Source: Burhinus oedicnemus
Lineage: Eukaryota > Chordata > Aves > Charadriiformes > Burhinidae
Length of the DNA: 64,000 nucleotides
Assembly: GCA_008921705.1 (NCBI GenBank)
Contig: VFFE01006809.1
Location: 244,958 to 308,957, forward strand
Direction of reading: 5' to 3'
The position numbers and the translations under genes were made by a program. This document shows positions 13,966 to 46,330 of the stretch, piece by piece. The notes below the pieces were generated by a model that saw nothing but the letters and a program-made list of their open reading frames with translations, had not been told where the DNA came from and did not search any database. Numbering within the stretch: the first letter of the stretch is position 1; the number at the start of each line of letters is the position of its first letter.

Positions 13966-14573
13966 GAACTCTGAGATGATCAATTGCAAAGCACAGCAAT
14001 GAAATCCAGAACTAGAACATATAGTAACAGCCTGAAATGTAGAATTGATTTTTGTCATAAGGGTTTGACATGCAGTTTTTGCGGGATGCTTAAAGCTTTA
14101 AAATTTCCTTTTAATCAGCGCAATGGCCCATTCCTTCCCCAATACACACTTATGTTCTAAATTGCAGTGACTTCCTGATTTCTGAGAAGTAAGGCACTAC
14201 AGTGTCCTTTCAGAGTAGTTACAGATTATCACAGCAGATGCTTCCCTCTGAGACCTGAGGTTCAAGATCGTCTATGGAAGAAAATGCAACTGGGAACTGA
14301 AGATGTGTATCTAGTGATGAATAGCTATCACCACTGTTACCAAAACAGCCATTGCATTCTAGGTGATCTACTGTCAGCCTCCAGAGGAAGCCTTCAGTGC
14401 ACAGAGTGGAGCTAACAGCGTTCATCCTCTGAACTAGGGAAACTGTTCGCTCTATTCTGGAAAATTTCATTAAAGCTCCCCTGTTTGAGCTAGGGGACAG
14501 ATTTTAACCAGTCTGTAACAAATCAGTACATTCTTATGGCTGGGGACAAGGCACTGGAAGAAGACCTCTGCAT
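13940..14573 (-). other. CTSC: CTSC 3' untranslated region
   Basis: About 630 bases run from the stop codon to the predicted cleavage site. A weaker ATTAAA signal is present at 14110-14115 and could give a shorter 3' end. The distal boundary is inferred from the AATAAA at 13960-13965. No repeat was recognised in this segment. Confidence 0.7.
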
Positions 14574-33842
<19,269 letters not shown>

Positions 33843-34158
33843 GGCGCCGCTCCTGCCACCCGCCGCCGCCGTCGCTGAAATGGGTCCGAGCGCCGCGGCC
33901 TTCCCGCCCCGCCGCCTCCCCGCCCCCGGGACCGGGACCGCCCCGGGACGGCCGCGCCGCGCCGGGAGGGGCCGGGCCTCCGCGCCGGCCCCTGCTGGGG
34001 GGGTCTGAGCCGGGCTGCGGGGCGTGGGGTGAAGGCCGGGGTGTGTCCGTCTGTCCGCGGGTCTCAGCTCCGGCAGGGGTGCGCCATGCTCCCCACGGTG
34101 GAAGGCGGTGTCCTGCCCTGAGGGCAGTGACAAGGGGATGGGCCTTCACCCAGCTCTC

Positions 34159-34633
34159 AAGGGTGTCCTCCTCCTCCTCAAAGGGCTTTCTCCCCCCCAA
34201 AGGGTGTCCTAACTCCTCAAAGGGTGTCCTCCTCCCCAGAGCCTGTCCTTCCCAAAGGTTGTCCTCTCCTGCAAAGGGCACCCACCTCCCCAAAGGACAA
34301 CCTCCTCACCGAAAGGCATTACCGACCCTAAAAGATGTCCTTCTATACTGAAGGAGTCCACCTCCCCAAAGGACATCCTCCTCACTGAAAGGTATTGCCG
34401 ACCCTAAAAGATGTCCTTCTATACTGAAGGAGTCCTCCTCCCCAAAGGGCATCCTCCTCCCCAAAGGGCACCCTCTTCCCCAAAGGGCATCCTACCGAAA
34501 GGCGTCCCCCACTCTAACAAATACCCTTCATTCCAAGGGGAGTCCTCCTCCCCGAAGGTCATCCTCATCCCCAAAGCCCACCTATCTCCTCAAAGGGCAT
34601 CCTTCCCCCCCAAAAAGGCAGCCTCCTGCCCAG
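34159..34633. repeat. Minisatellite, units of about 19 bp, with 76-bp higher-order repeat
   Basis: About 24 degenerate units of 16-21 bp (one is longer) follow the pattern AAAGGGCATCCTCCTCCCC. Four consecutive units are duplicated nearly exactly: the block containing ACCCTAAAAGATGTCC at 34325 recurs at 34401, a 76-bp period. The plus strand is rich in C and A, with few G outside the AAAGG core. It starts about 320 bases upstream of the CTSC start codon, at the edge of the CpG island. Open frames through it are by-products of the repeat. Confidence 0.9.
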
Positions 34634-36844
34634 AGCCCCTGCCCCACTACGCAGCCCCAGTCCTCTGCACTGGGAGAAGTCCTCTGCAGAGAAGGGCAGG
34701 CCAGCGGGGCTGGACCCTGGTGTTACTTCAGGCGAGCGCCTTGCAGCTGTGGGGGATGAGGCCACCACGGGTTTAGCAGACCGAGTGACTCAGAGTTTCC
34801 ACAACAGCCATGTGTCATGGCTGGGAAACCATGTGGTGCCCATCCCACATGGGGTGTGGGCCCCGAAAACCTGCACCCCCTCTGAGGTCCTTTGTACACA
34901 GCAGCAGTCAGCAAAATGGGCAAAAAATTCCCCCGAAGACAGAAGCTTTAGTGACGTGCAAAATCTTGCACGTCCAGCAATGAGACCCTTTGCAGAGGAC
35001 GGGCGTTGTCGAAGCGTAGAGATGTCTGCACTGAACCGTGAGCCTGGTGCATGGCTGAGCGTGCCGGGAAGTGGTGCTTGTTCCACTGTCTCTCCAGATT
35101 CAAAATGTGCATGCTTTCACATCCTCAGTTATATATGCAATCGAGAAGGCTGAAGGATTTATTAATGAGTAAATTTAATTTAATTTAAGTAAATTTAATT
35201 TAAAAAAAAAAATGTTATCTAAAAAATAACCTGTTTCAGGGGAACAATAAATGTGTATAGTGCTATGTCAGCTATGAAAATGACGCACTAGTGTTAAGGT
35301 AGTTAAGCCGGATATAAATTTAAAATAATTTTGTTAAACTGCTATAAATATCCATGTAGATACTCATTACTGATCTCAACAGTTTAGCTTTAACTAACTC
35401 ACTTATGAGCTAAGATAGGTTTAAACTAGAAGTATCCTAATTTTTTTTTATTGATTTAAATAACGAGATTAGGAATTGCATGAGTAAGTTTTAGCTGTTT
35501 TAAGAAATACATTCTTTTATCACCATCACTTTGCTTTTACGCCTTCTTCTCAACCTTTTGGAGAAGGATTAATTTGACATTTTGTTGCTGATTCTTAGAG
35601 CAATCAGCTAATAGATGCTCTTACTCAGGCCAACAAAGACATAAAAACATATTGCACTTGTTTTGGGACAGTATTTTAAGGATCCCAAAGCATTGACTTC
35701 ATAAGAAAAGCAGAATTTCCTCTGTGTTACAGACAAGAAAATAAATGCTGTTTCAGTTCACTAAAACTGCCTTGGCCAATAGTCTTGTTATGGGCATTAA
35801 AAAAAAGAGCTCTAAGTTTGTTTTTTTCCAAAGGCAGCTACATTTTATGGGACTTGCTGTACAAGTGGATGTGCCTTGCTACTCCTGATCAAGCCTGTCT
35901 AATGAGATGTGGCTACACAGCATCATCCTGCCTCCTTTCTTCATCAACGAGATTTTTTTTTTTTTGCTCCACACTTTCTGAAAGCAACCCAAAAGTTCCC
36001 CGTGACCTTAGGAAAATGTCTGTATTACAGTTCTTTGCATTTTATATGCAGGAGCGGAAAAATGTCTGTGGTATCTTCACCTCATCGTCATGACGCTGGT
36101 TGGGTGATCCTGCCTCTTTGAGCTTGTACTGTGCTTTGAACCTCAATTTGCAGTTTCAATTTGTAGCCACTGCAGGCTGTCGTTGCATAAAAACATATGG
36201 GTTTCTCTTTAATTGCCTTGGAGTGACAATAGTCGTCACAAACAAGGTGTATTTTACATAATGAGGTTGTAAAATCATTGCTGAGACCAGGCAGAGATGG
36301 TTCAAGTTCAGTCTGGCCTGTTGAGTTCACTCCAATTCTGCTCTTGCGCTGTAGTTTATTTTGCCTTTTTGAGCAAGGTAAAAACGCCCTGTGCCTTGTC
36401 TCCAGTAGTAATTCTGAGTTAGTTGCTTCCATGGAAAAAACCTCCCCGGCTCACAGGCGCTGCCATACCTGGGTTTGCCAGTGAAATACAGCCTTAAATT
36501 AGTACCACTATGTGTGTGAGACATCTTCTGTGTTTGCTGACAAACTTGTCCTTTATCATTACACTCAGGTAAGCTGTTACCGGCTCTCTTGAAGCCAAAA
36601 TGTTATCAAATCTCTTATATGACCTCCCTAAACTCTTTTTTATCAGTGTTTTACAAAGCTCCTGAGATTGAGGGCAAAGTCACACAAGGAGGGGCCAAGT
36701 CGATGTGGTGGTTTATTGTCCCCAGGAGGAGTGGTTGGGCTAGTAACCTCCTGATAGCTATAGTATGTCCTGGTCTCTTTTGTAAGGTCATTGAAGTCAC
36801 TATCGTGGAGGGGAAAACCCCTCAAAAATAGACAGTCAAAATCC
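34634..36844. other. Upstream flank of CTSC, nothing recognised
   Basis: No exon was recognised. At 35168-35213 there is an AT-rich direct repeat (AGTAAATTTAATTTAA units followed by an A run). Confidence 0.6.
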
Positions 36845-37503
36845 CCCAGAAAGTGAATAGCTTTCTGCTGGGTTAGTGAGTTGAATCAGCTCACCAAAGG
36901 ATCCAGTGCTCACCAGAGTAAACTCAGGGATCGGCACAGCCACCAGCAATTGCATGCGCTCCTGGGACCCCACCTGGAATACTGCATCCAGCTCTGGAGC
37001 CCCCAACATAAGAAGAGCATGGACCTGTTGGAGCAGGTCCAGAGGAGGACCATGAAAATGATCAGAGGGCTGGAGCACCTCTCCTTATGAGGACAGGCTG
37101 AGAGAGTTGGGGTTGTTCAGCCTGGAGAAGAGAAGGCTCTGGGGGACATCTTATAGCAGCTTTCCCATATCTGAAGGGGACCTACAAGAAATCTGGAGAG
37201 GGACTTTTTACAGGGGCATGTAGTGACAGGATGAGGGGTAATGGCTTCAAAGTGGAAGAGGGTAGATTTAGATTAGATATTAGGAAGAAATTTTTCACTA
37301 GGAGGGTGGTGAGACACTAGCCCAGGTTGCCCAGAGAAGTTGTGGATACCCCATCCCTGGAAGTGTTCAAGGCCAGGTTGGATGGGGCTTTGAGGAACCA
37401 GGTCTAGTGGGAGGTGTCCTTGCCCATGGCAGGGGTGTTGGAACTAGATGATCTGTAAGGTCCCTTCAAACCTAAACCATTCTATGATTCTATGATTTTA
37501 TGA
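36845..37503 (+). mobile_element. CR1 LINE 3' part, plus orientation
   Basis: CR1 signature sequence runs from about 36960 (TGGGACCCCACCTGGAATAC) through [19 protein letters not shown], then a tail with TTAGGAAGAAATTTTTCAC and GTTGCCCAGAGAAGTTGTGG. It ends in the typical tandem octamer ATTCTATG ATTCTATG at about 37483-37500. The left edge between 36845 and 36950 is uncertain and may belong to another element. Confidence 0.94.
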
Positions 37504-40500
37504 CACAGATGTGAAGATTAGCTGTTGAGCACTTAAAATCAGAATTTTGGCAAATAATGCCAAATAAAGTGTTTATTTCTAGCCTGTCCCAATCCTGGCC
37601 ACTTTGACCTGTTACTGCCTGTACAAGTAGAAGTGATGTGTGACCATATGGTGAAGTGATGGGAGGAAATGATCTGGCTGAAAATAATCTTGGGAGCGCA
37701 AACCCCAGGGGTGGTTGTTATTCAGTCAGGTCAGTTCCCCAGTCTGGCAGCTATGACCCGACTGGTAATGAGCCATCCACAAATTTAAAGGAGGCAACAC
37801 AAAGATTACGTGCCTGGAGTGCTTCACAAAAAGCTAATTTTAGGGAAACCGGAACTGAAAAAAAGGATCTTTGTGCACAAAAGCTATCCGCTTGTTTCAG
37901 ATGTATCTAATAAAAAGATGGTATCTCCTTACAAACCCTGCTGCACTTTTATCAGTGTATCATCACCCCTACTGCTGATGAAGCTGTTAGCACGTGGAAC
38001 TAATTTTAAAAAATACAGAACCTAAGCATAACTGAGGATTGCCTTTTGCTTTGCCTGTTTTGGAAAGGCACAAGAACAGAAGCATTTTTATGGTCCTGTG
38101 TAGGCTCTGAAACTAGCTCCTTAGTGAGACAGCTGTTGCTGTTCTGCAGATAGCTCTCTGCAAGAGCAACCTCCTAATTATGTGCCTTTAAAACGTGAAG
38201 ACCTGTACTCAAAGACTTTTTTTTTAGAGCATTAATTCATACATGATCATTATCTCACTATAAAATTTGACCATTTTTTTTTACTGCAGGGTATTTAAGC
38301 CAGCTTAGCGCTATATGCTTTTATGCGTGATTGAACTTATCCTGTTTACTTCGCAGTGAAACGGCAGAGCCTTGCTTCTGGAGGGTTTTAGGAGGTGGGT
38401 AGCTAATATGTATTCATTTGTTGCACCTACAAACTTGAGGTTTTTTAAGGGAAGATACTTGCTATATGGAACAACTCAAATAGCAATTATGGGGATGAAT
38501 TTTCTGAACAGAACGAGCAGGATGGTTTCTCAAGTGTGTATGTATGTACAGCTTGATGTACAGCACTTTGCCTAGGAGGTCTGAATTAACGATGGAAGCT
38601 TGTAGTTGTCTGGCAAAGAACCATTGTTTTTCAGAAACTGGGTTTTGGGTTTTTTTTGGGTATTCATTATTTATTCCAATCTAGGAATTAATAATAAAAC
38701 AAACAAAAGCAGTGTGGAAGAATTCTATTTAAATTATTCTTTCTCAGTGTTATTTTAAGATTTTCTTTATTGGCTCTAGTGGTCAAAAAGGTAGCTTTCT
38801 AAAGTCCTGCCACTGTCCAAAGCCTAAATAATAACAATCACAGCAATAATAAATAGTATTGGGGTGGGATTTAAGCACAGCCTGAGCCTGCAGTTTAATG
38901 ATCTGGTGGGTTCTCTGACTGAGAGCATCCTTCCTCCCAGGTACACTAACCCAGCTGTCTGCGGTGCAGCATAGTGAGATGCACTGCGAAAATTACACAG
39001 CTGAATAAAAAAAAACCAGTAAAAAAAGGGAGGGAGAAAAGGGAATGGGAGGATATCTTTAATTCAGATCAATTCACCAATTTGGGCTTTAGCACATCTC
39101 CAAACCAGTTGTGTTGGTCCCTCTGGAAAACCACCTTGCTGAAGCACAGGGCTGGGAATAGCTGGAGGTAGGGGGGAAAGAACCCCTGTTCACTGCAATT
39201 GCTGCTGAAGCACCCAAATTGTAGAAGGACGTCGGTGGAGGCTGGTTTTACCTACAGCACAATGCAAGGTTGGAAATCATGGTGGAATCCGATCCCATAA
39301 GTCAAATATAAATATCACCTTCAGACAGTTTGCCTGGCTTTTGTCCAGTGATGACTTATTTTTTCTGCCAACTTTTTCTGAAAGGTGATACACAGAATAC
39401 TTGACTGCACAGCCTGGGTGTATGTGTGCGCGTGTGTACAAATATAAATCCCTTGTTCCTGGAAAAACATCTCAATTTAAATGGTGTTGAATTTGCACTC
39501 CTATTTAGAAATTTAGGAAATTTGTGTGGAGGCTTCCTGGAAACTATTACTTTGGTTATTGTAATGAGTATTAAAATAACAATTGTAATTCCACGTTGAT
39601 TAAGACATTATTCAAATATCCAGCTAATGTTCCAATTAGAGCAGAATAACAGGAAATATCGCCGTAATTAAAAGCAACATGAAAATCCCATTGTCTTCAA
39701 AACTGCCAGGAGCTCAGTAAGTTTTAATATAGAGAAATTTGACTTTAAAATCTTCTTTCTTTCGGGTATTTAAATTTGTAGAATATTACAGCATCAAAGA
39801 ATCAAGGAGGTGTCAGTTGTGTGATTGGGTCCAGTTTGGTGTAGCCACTCTCAGAAAGATATGGCTGAGCTGCTGAGAGTCCAGAAACATCTCCCCAGAG
39901 CACATCCAGCCTGTACTGGAAGACACAAGCTGGTACTGAGTAGATGGTGACCTCTGGAGAGCCCTCCAGCCCTGTGATTCAATGAAAGAAGGTGAAGAAG
40001 AACAAAAAATTGAAGTGACCTTCTCAGAATTGCCTTCACTGAAAAGAAATGCCATTTTTCAGAAACATCACATATATATACATATTTATACAAACAGCTT
40101 TTCTGTCTGAGTGCTTGGTAGGTATGAGCATTCTAATCTGCAAAGGGTAAAGGATTTTACAAAACTGAAATAATTAATTATCTACACATCTGCATAGGTA
40201 AACACTATTATTTTCAGTGTTAGGAACTGGGGAAAAAACAGACAGAGAAGTTAAATTAATCTAGTGTCCTGCAAGTTGATGTTACAATGCTTGGGTCAGG
40301 TGGGAAATTGGGTGGCCACAAAAAGTAGAAATCCAGATAGCAATACAGCTGTATCATGTTGAAAAAAAAAAAAAAGAAAATCCATTCTATTTAGGCTTTC
40401 CAGTCAATTTTCAAATGGGTAAACAGTTAAAATGATAATTCATTTCCCTTTCCTGGTGTTTGTTTGCAGTTGAATGTTCTGATTTAGCTGGTGTAATTGC

Positions 40501-43500
40501 AGGCTGCTGATGCAAAGAACAGTCCTGCTCTGCTTCTTCCTCCCTCCCTCCCTCTTCCTCCGGGCCCAGCAGGTGCTTTTGTGGCATCAAAGCCAGAGAC
40601 TGAGCAGTCGCAGGTGAGCAAGGTGATCAAACAAAAAAACCTAACTTGTTCTCCCAAAAAAAGGAGTATTTTTCCATTGCATCAGCTCACCGAACGGTTC
40701 ACTGAACCTGTGTCTGGCTGGTCCGATGGAAGGCAGGAGAGAGGCAAGCAGGAGCTGGAGGAGCTGAACGGCAGCATCTCTTTCGCTGCAGTCACAGCAG
40801 TGGATTTGTTACAGCGCTGAACTGCACTCCATAATAGGACTAATTAACTCATTATCTAACCCACTTCGCTCAGGCTTCTGGCACATTTTCTTATTCTGAG
40901 GTGCAAGTCAGCAGTTTGCTAAAAGCACTAGTTTGCACAATTTGCCTATTCCAGACAAAATGGTCGTCCATTCGATGCTGTCCTGCCGTGAGGTTTTTGC
41001 CCCAACTCAGTCTGCTGCCCGTTGCAAAACCAAATGGGTTTTGTGCCGTGGAGTTGAGCGCTGCCTCAATCACCGGGCTGCAAAGCTTGGTCGCGGCACA
41101 CAGGTCCTCTGTGCGTGCACCCGTCTGACTTCTGGGAGCTCAAATCATCCAGCAGACTGTTTCTGGTGCTTGCCCTGCCTGGGTGAGCTCCCTCAGAAAC
41201 TGGTGACAAAGAGGCGTGCAGTGCAGCAAGGGGTGCTGTGGTCTGCGCACCACCGTTACTTGGTGGGTGGGAAGGTATTTCCAAGGCACCGCAGACCGTT
41301 ACTGCCTGGTAGGAGCCGGTGAACTGAAGGCACCCGTAAATCATTCCTGGGATTTATCAACTGCTAAACTGAGACCAGACAAGGTGAGTTCCCACTCAAA
41401 TACCAATGCTTCCCTGTTTATGGCCTTGTGCTGCTGCCTGCAGAGCGTGAGAAACCTTCCAGTGCTGTGTGAGGTATGCTCCTAGTTGAGAAAGAATGAA
41501 AAACCGAAGGATACTTGCAATTACAAGTGCTTCGCGGGCATCCTTTCTATTATTAGTACCTATAACTCAGCTGAAGTCCTGCCTAGTTTTAAAATGGGGC
41601 TGCATAGGGTGAATACGTATATATAGCTGTGTGGTGTGACCCCAAAGCCAAATGCCAGGTGAGCTCCGTGTGTACCAAAGAACCACGCGCATATGCCAAA
41701 TATTCATTATCGCTTTTCTACCCTGAGTTTTGAAAACAAACACTGGATCCTTTCTCCTTTTTTTCTTTTTTTTCTTTTATTTCTTCGCTTGTTACTCCAA
41801 GCTGCCTTGTGGATTATACAACTGATGCATTTTAAAGTGTCAAGAGCTTGTCAGTGTGTAGCACTTTTTCTGAAATGCTGCCAACCCAAAACGTTCCATT
41901 TTTCCATCAAACCTGAAGGTTGGCAGGAAAAAAATGTGATGTCTTCTCCCAGAAAACTTTCTGTAATTGCCTTCCTGTTTATCACCAACTTCAGTCTCTA
42001 GTTGATTTTTTCACACCAGGGCCACAAAAAAATGGAGTCTGTCTCAGACTCTTTCTTTTTCACCTTGTTTTACGTATGAAATTAAAAAGCTTTTTACCTG
42101 AGGCTGTTCCTCAGCTCATTTGAGACACAGATGCAATCAGGCTTCAATCCAAATTGCAGGTTTTGCAAGTGCACTTTGGTTGTCTCCATTTAAAGGAGAT
42201 AAAGAAGTTTATTATTATCAGCTCTCCTGTTCTCTCCTTGCATCCAGGCAATTATGAAATGCAGGACACGCCATTGCTGGCTATTAACGCTCTGGGGAAG
42301 GTGACACCAGGACCTGTGTAACCTGAAGCCAAATGGCTGCTGGCAGAGCCGCAGATGGGCACATACTGGCCAGGTCAAAATTCAGTTTGGAAATCAGAAG
42401 GCGGCTCCCAGCCTGGAAGCAGCTGGGTTATCCTAAAGAAGGGGGGAAAACTGGGAGTGCCCTTAGGGTGGAGCGGAGCGAAGGATGAGAGAGGGCCTGT
42501 TTCCCACAGCCCAGGCTGAGCTCAGTCACCCGGAGGCAGGGCTCCAGTCCTACCACTCTGCAAGAATAAGCAGGCACGTATATAAAACATATTAAGAATA
42601 CTTTAGGGAGCCTAATTTAGACTCCTGTTTTGAATGGCCCTTTGAAGGAGCCTCTTTCTTTCTGTTCCCACTGTTTCCCACAGTGGGAACCGAAAGAATC
42701 GCACTAACATATGCCACCAGGTTTAAAATTGCCTATTTTCTGAATGATGCTAAACTAAGAAAATAACAACACTAGACTGTTCATTTCTGTTATTCAATAG
42801 CTGATCGTTCTCTTTCTTTAAAGAGACTGAAGTTTCTCTTCAGAGAAAATCTTAACTGAGTTAGTGTTGGTTTTAATAGAATAAATGGAGTGTCAGAAGC
42901 TGCTGCTTCTGATTTTAATCTATAAAGCCACTGAGTTAGTTGTCTTGAGTCTATCTCATCTTTAAACATGAGACTTTTAGCTATGAAGACATTTGAGAAA
43001 CTTGCAGCAAGCCATTCAGTGCATATTCCTTCATTTTTCTTAAGAAAAAAGGAAATGATCCCATAATTTTCAAGTGTGATTTTCTAAGAGATTGTTAACA
43101 ACAATGTTATGTCCAAGATGCTTAAAAGGAATTTACACCTATTTTGAGATGCCTTAAAACATGCCAATGCTCTGAGACTTTGCCACAACAGTGTTTGCAA
43201 CATCAGCACACAAATACATAAGATTTTTGGATATCATCCACATGAGTAGGGATGCTTTGATTTCTTTTAAATGCAAAATTACAGGAATGAGGTGCCTTGC
43301 GATACTCTGAATTGGCACACCCGCATTGTATGGCGTGAGGTAACTAACAGGCGGCAAAGGTGTTTTGCTTTGACTGAAGTTGTCAAAAATACAAAATACA
43401 GCCCACAAGCACAAAAAGCCCGTCTGTTAAAATCAACAGTGTTAATTAGTCGGGGGAGGAGCGGGCAGCGATGGAGCAGGGGAGGCTCCAGGGCTCTAAA

Positions 43501-46330
43501 TTTGAGCCTGTTTTCCAACTCAGGTCAAGTGCGAGCCGGTTCACGCAGGTGGAAGTGCTACCATGTCGAAAGCAGAGGGACGTGCCGCAAACCCTCACTT
43601 ATCTGTACTGCAGCAGATATGCCTTAATCACCACAAAACAGATGTACCACCCACGCTGAACTAGACCTTCTCTTGTCTTTTTGGCATTCATTTTTTTAGA
43701 AACAAAGGCAAAAATTACGGGGTTTTTTACGTGCAATTTTCTGCCAGCGGTTGGAGTCACATGTCACAGCATCGCCTGAGCCTTCAAAATTATAAAACTA
43801 CCATCTCTATTTTTTCTCCTTCTTCTGCCCAGTGTATTTTGGTTTCGTTTTTTTGTTTTAGGTTTTTTTTTTTTTATCTTGCTGTTCTCAGTTTTTCCCT
43901 TCTCATTTCTGCTTTGATTCTCCTCGGCTTGTTCCCTCTTGCAAGCAATTTTTACTTTATTGGAAGCAATATCAGACCCATTACAGAGCTGCAGGGCTCG
44001 CTTGCATTAACCTTAGGACTGCTTCGTAGCACTTTGGGTAAGAAGCTGAGAGCTAGTTTCTCACCACGTCTTTGTTTGTACTCCCCATCTATTGTCTCTA
44101 GTTACCGTATTGTCTAGCGAGTGGATAATCACAGGGGGAGAGAGCACAAGGGTTAGGAATTGTCTCTTTATTTTGTTTTTGTACAGGACCTGCTCCAGTA
44201 GAGTCCTACAGCTCCCAAGTACTGTTGCACTGTAAGCAATGCATTATTTAATGTATTTGGTTTATTGGGTAACTTCATGTAAGTTTGCAAATGCCAAAGC
44301 AGGAAAAGGAAGCTTCTGTAAGACTGAAAATCCACACTTTCCCCAGCTTTTAGCCCTGCAGGCCTGGTTATTTTCATAGTGACAATGTTCCTGTGTTGAT
44401 CCACATTCAAAAGAGACTTTGCACGGCATCACATAGCAGAAACCGCACAGTGTCCTCTGGAGGTGTGTGCAATGATCCTCCGGTAAGGAGGTTATGTTTA
44501 TTTACACCAGCCACAGTTTCTAAAACAGCAGTGTTGAGATGCGAGGAGAGGAATGAGGCCTGAAGCACCGAGCCACACCCCCGTTCATTTTCTTTGCATT
44601 TAACCTCCATTTTGCATGAGTATAAATAGATGCATGAAGCTGCAATCAGGAGCAGAGGCTGACCCATCTGTTTAAAAGGCAGTATAAATCCACCTTCTCA
44701 CCCTGCCTCACAGTACATGGACACTTTGGATGAGATGTTAAAAATGCAGAATGCATTCATGCTATCCCGAAGTAATTACTGTCACAGAAACCTGGGAAAG
44801 ATACTGGAGAGCACACCTCCCTGGCTTGCATCAAATATCACTTGATTCATAGTTACCCAAAATTATGATGCCTTCAGTATTATAATTCCAAGGCCATGGT
44901 AGATTTTGGCACACACGAGTACAGTGGTGGAAAATGTCCCTTTCTGAATACTGACACTATTTTACAAAGCATGGGGATTTTTGTTTTGAGTACTGATGAA
45001 AGCAAGCCTTGCTTAAATGACGTGGACATCTTTTCTGGTTTTTGCATCAGGTACATTGAAATCCCCCTCTGGTTTCCTGGTCGCTGAAGTAGTAAGGAAT
45101 CATTGTCATTCTCCCCAGGCAGTCCACAATATTGCTGAAAAAGCCTGCTCAGAGCACATGAAAACAACTTTCTTTTGTGGTGCTGAATGCCTGTTGGAAG
45201 GGCAGTTTCAGATTTTGATGTCATTTGGAATAATTTGGAATAAAGCTAACACTCCTCAGATTGAGAGAGAAAACCTCTTGCATCCCCTGACCTGCGAAAT
45301 ACTCCTTAGCACCTGCTCAAGGTGGTATCAACGCCGCTTCAAGGAGGTACCAACAGAACAGTGCTTCACGTATAGCAAAGATACTCAGGGACATGCAGCT
45401 TGAAGTGTCATCACCGGCTTGGACTCCTTCTGCTCGACAGCAGGCACAAGCCAGCACAGGGGACGGGCACACAGGACACACAGACTGGTCCGGGCACAGG
45501 GCTGGTGGTCACCCTGCTCTGCTCCCTGCAGGTGAAGGCTGCTCTTTCACCTCTGCTCCTGGGATCTTACCGCAGTTGTCTAATTTTGCTTTTAAATCAG
45601 GTGTCTGCCATCTCTCAGCACAGCAGATATATAGCAATGGGGCCAATCTTTTCTAGATGGGGTAGAAAAGTTGAATGTCCTCAGAAGATGGACTGGCTTA
45701 TCTGATTGTCCAGTTCAAGACAACGGCTAGAAGTTCACATCCAACAGGTGTAATATCTCCCTTAAAGTGATGTAAAGCCTGACAGGGTGTATTGCAGAAT
45801 TGGTCATTTGAAGCTTTATTTGGGTTTTCCTCACTGGGTTTTGTGCTGTTTTGATGCCACGGTTTATGGATGAGATAATTTTAAAGAGCAGTCAAGCTCT
45901 GCTCACAAATTATGTGCATACAGGGAAGCACCTGCTTGCCAAACATACGTATGTGCACCACCTCAGAACAAAACTTGCATTCTCATATGCGTAAGGATGC
46001 ATCTGTACCTTTTGCAGGTGTGGCCCAAAGCCCTTGCCATTTGTGGGAACAGCGAGTCTCTTTCTAGGGAAACACAGAAAGCAAGGAGAAGTTATGCTCT
46101 CCTTCTTCTCCCCTTCCTTTGAAATCTTCTGCAGACAGCTGCTGAAGTCACTGGTTCTAGGGGTTGTGAAGGCTTGGACTAAGTTGGCTTCTCCTGTTCT
46201 CCCTTCCTTCCCAAATATATCAGACAAAATATATGTAAGCAGAGACTTACTTTCTGCTTCAACACCGTGGCCTCTGCTACCTTCTTCAGGTAGAGAGGAA
46301 ACTCTCTGACAGCAGGTTCCTGCAGGAATC
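37504..46330. other. Intergenic DNA, no gene recognised
   Basis: No exon was recognised in almost 9 kb. Local features are an AT-rich block with several TAATTA-like motifs at 39530-39740, a (CCCT)n-like run at 40540-40560 and the hairpin at 42664-42690. Several frames of 100-130 codons have no recognisable similarity. Confidence 0.6.
42664..42690. repeat. Short perfect inverted repeat
   Basis: Arms GTTCCCACTGT and ACAGTGGGAAC (11 bp each) are separated by 5 bases. They would form a small hairpin; no T tract or gene lies beside it. Confidence 0.85.

Noticed and set aside
34159..34633. Regular short repeats that could suggest a CRISPR-like array
   Set aside because: Units are contiguous and degenerate with no unique spacers, and the genome is a vertebrate's. 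It is a minisatellite.
34043..34776. Open frames rich in PPKG/SSKG-like repeats, resembling a repetitive protein
   Set aside because: The pattern is the translation of the minisatellite and appears because many units keep a multiple of three. No start context or similarity supports a gene.
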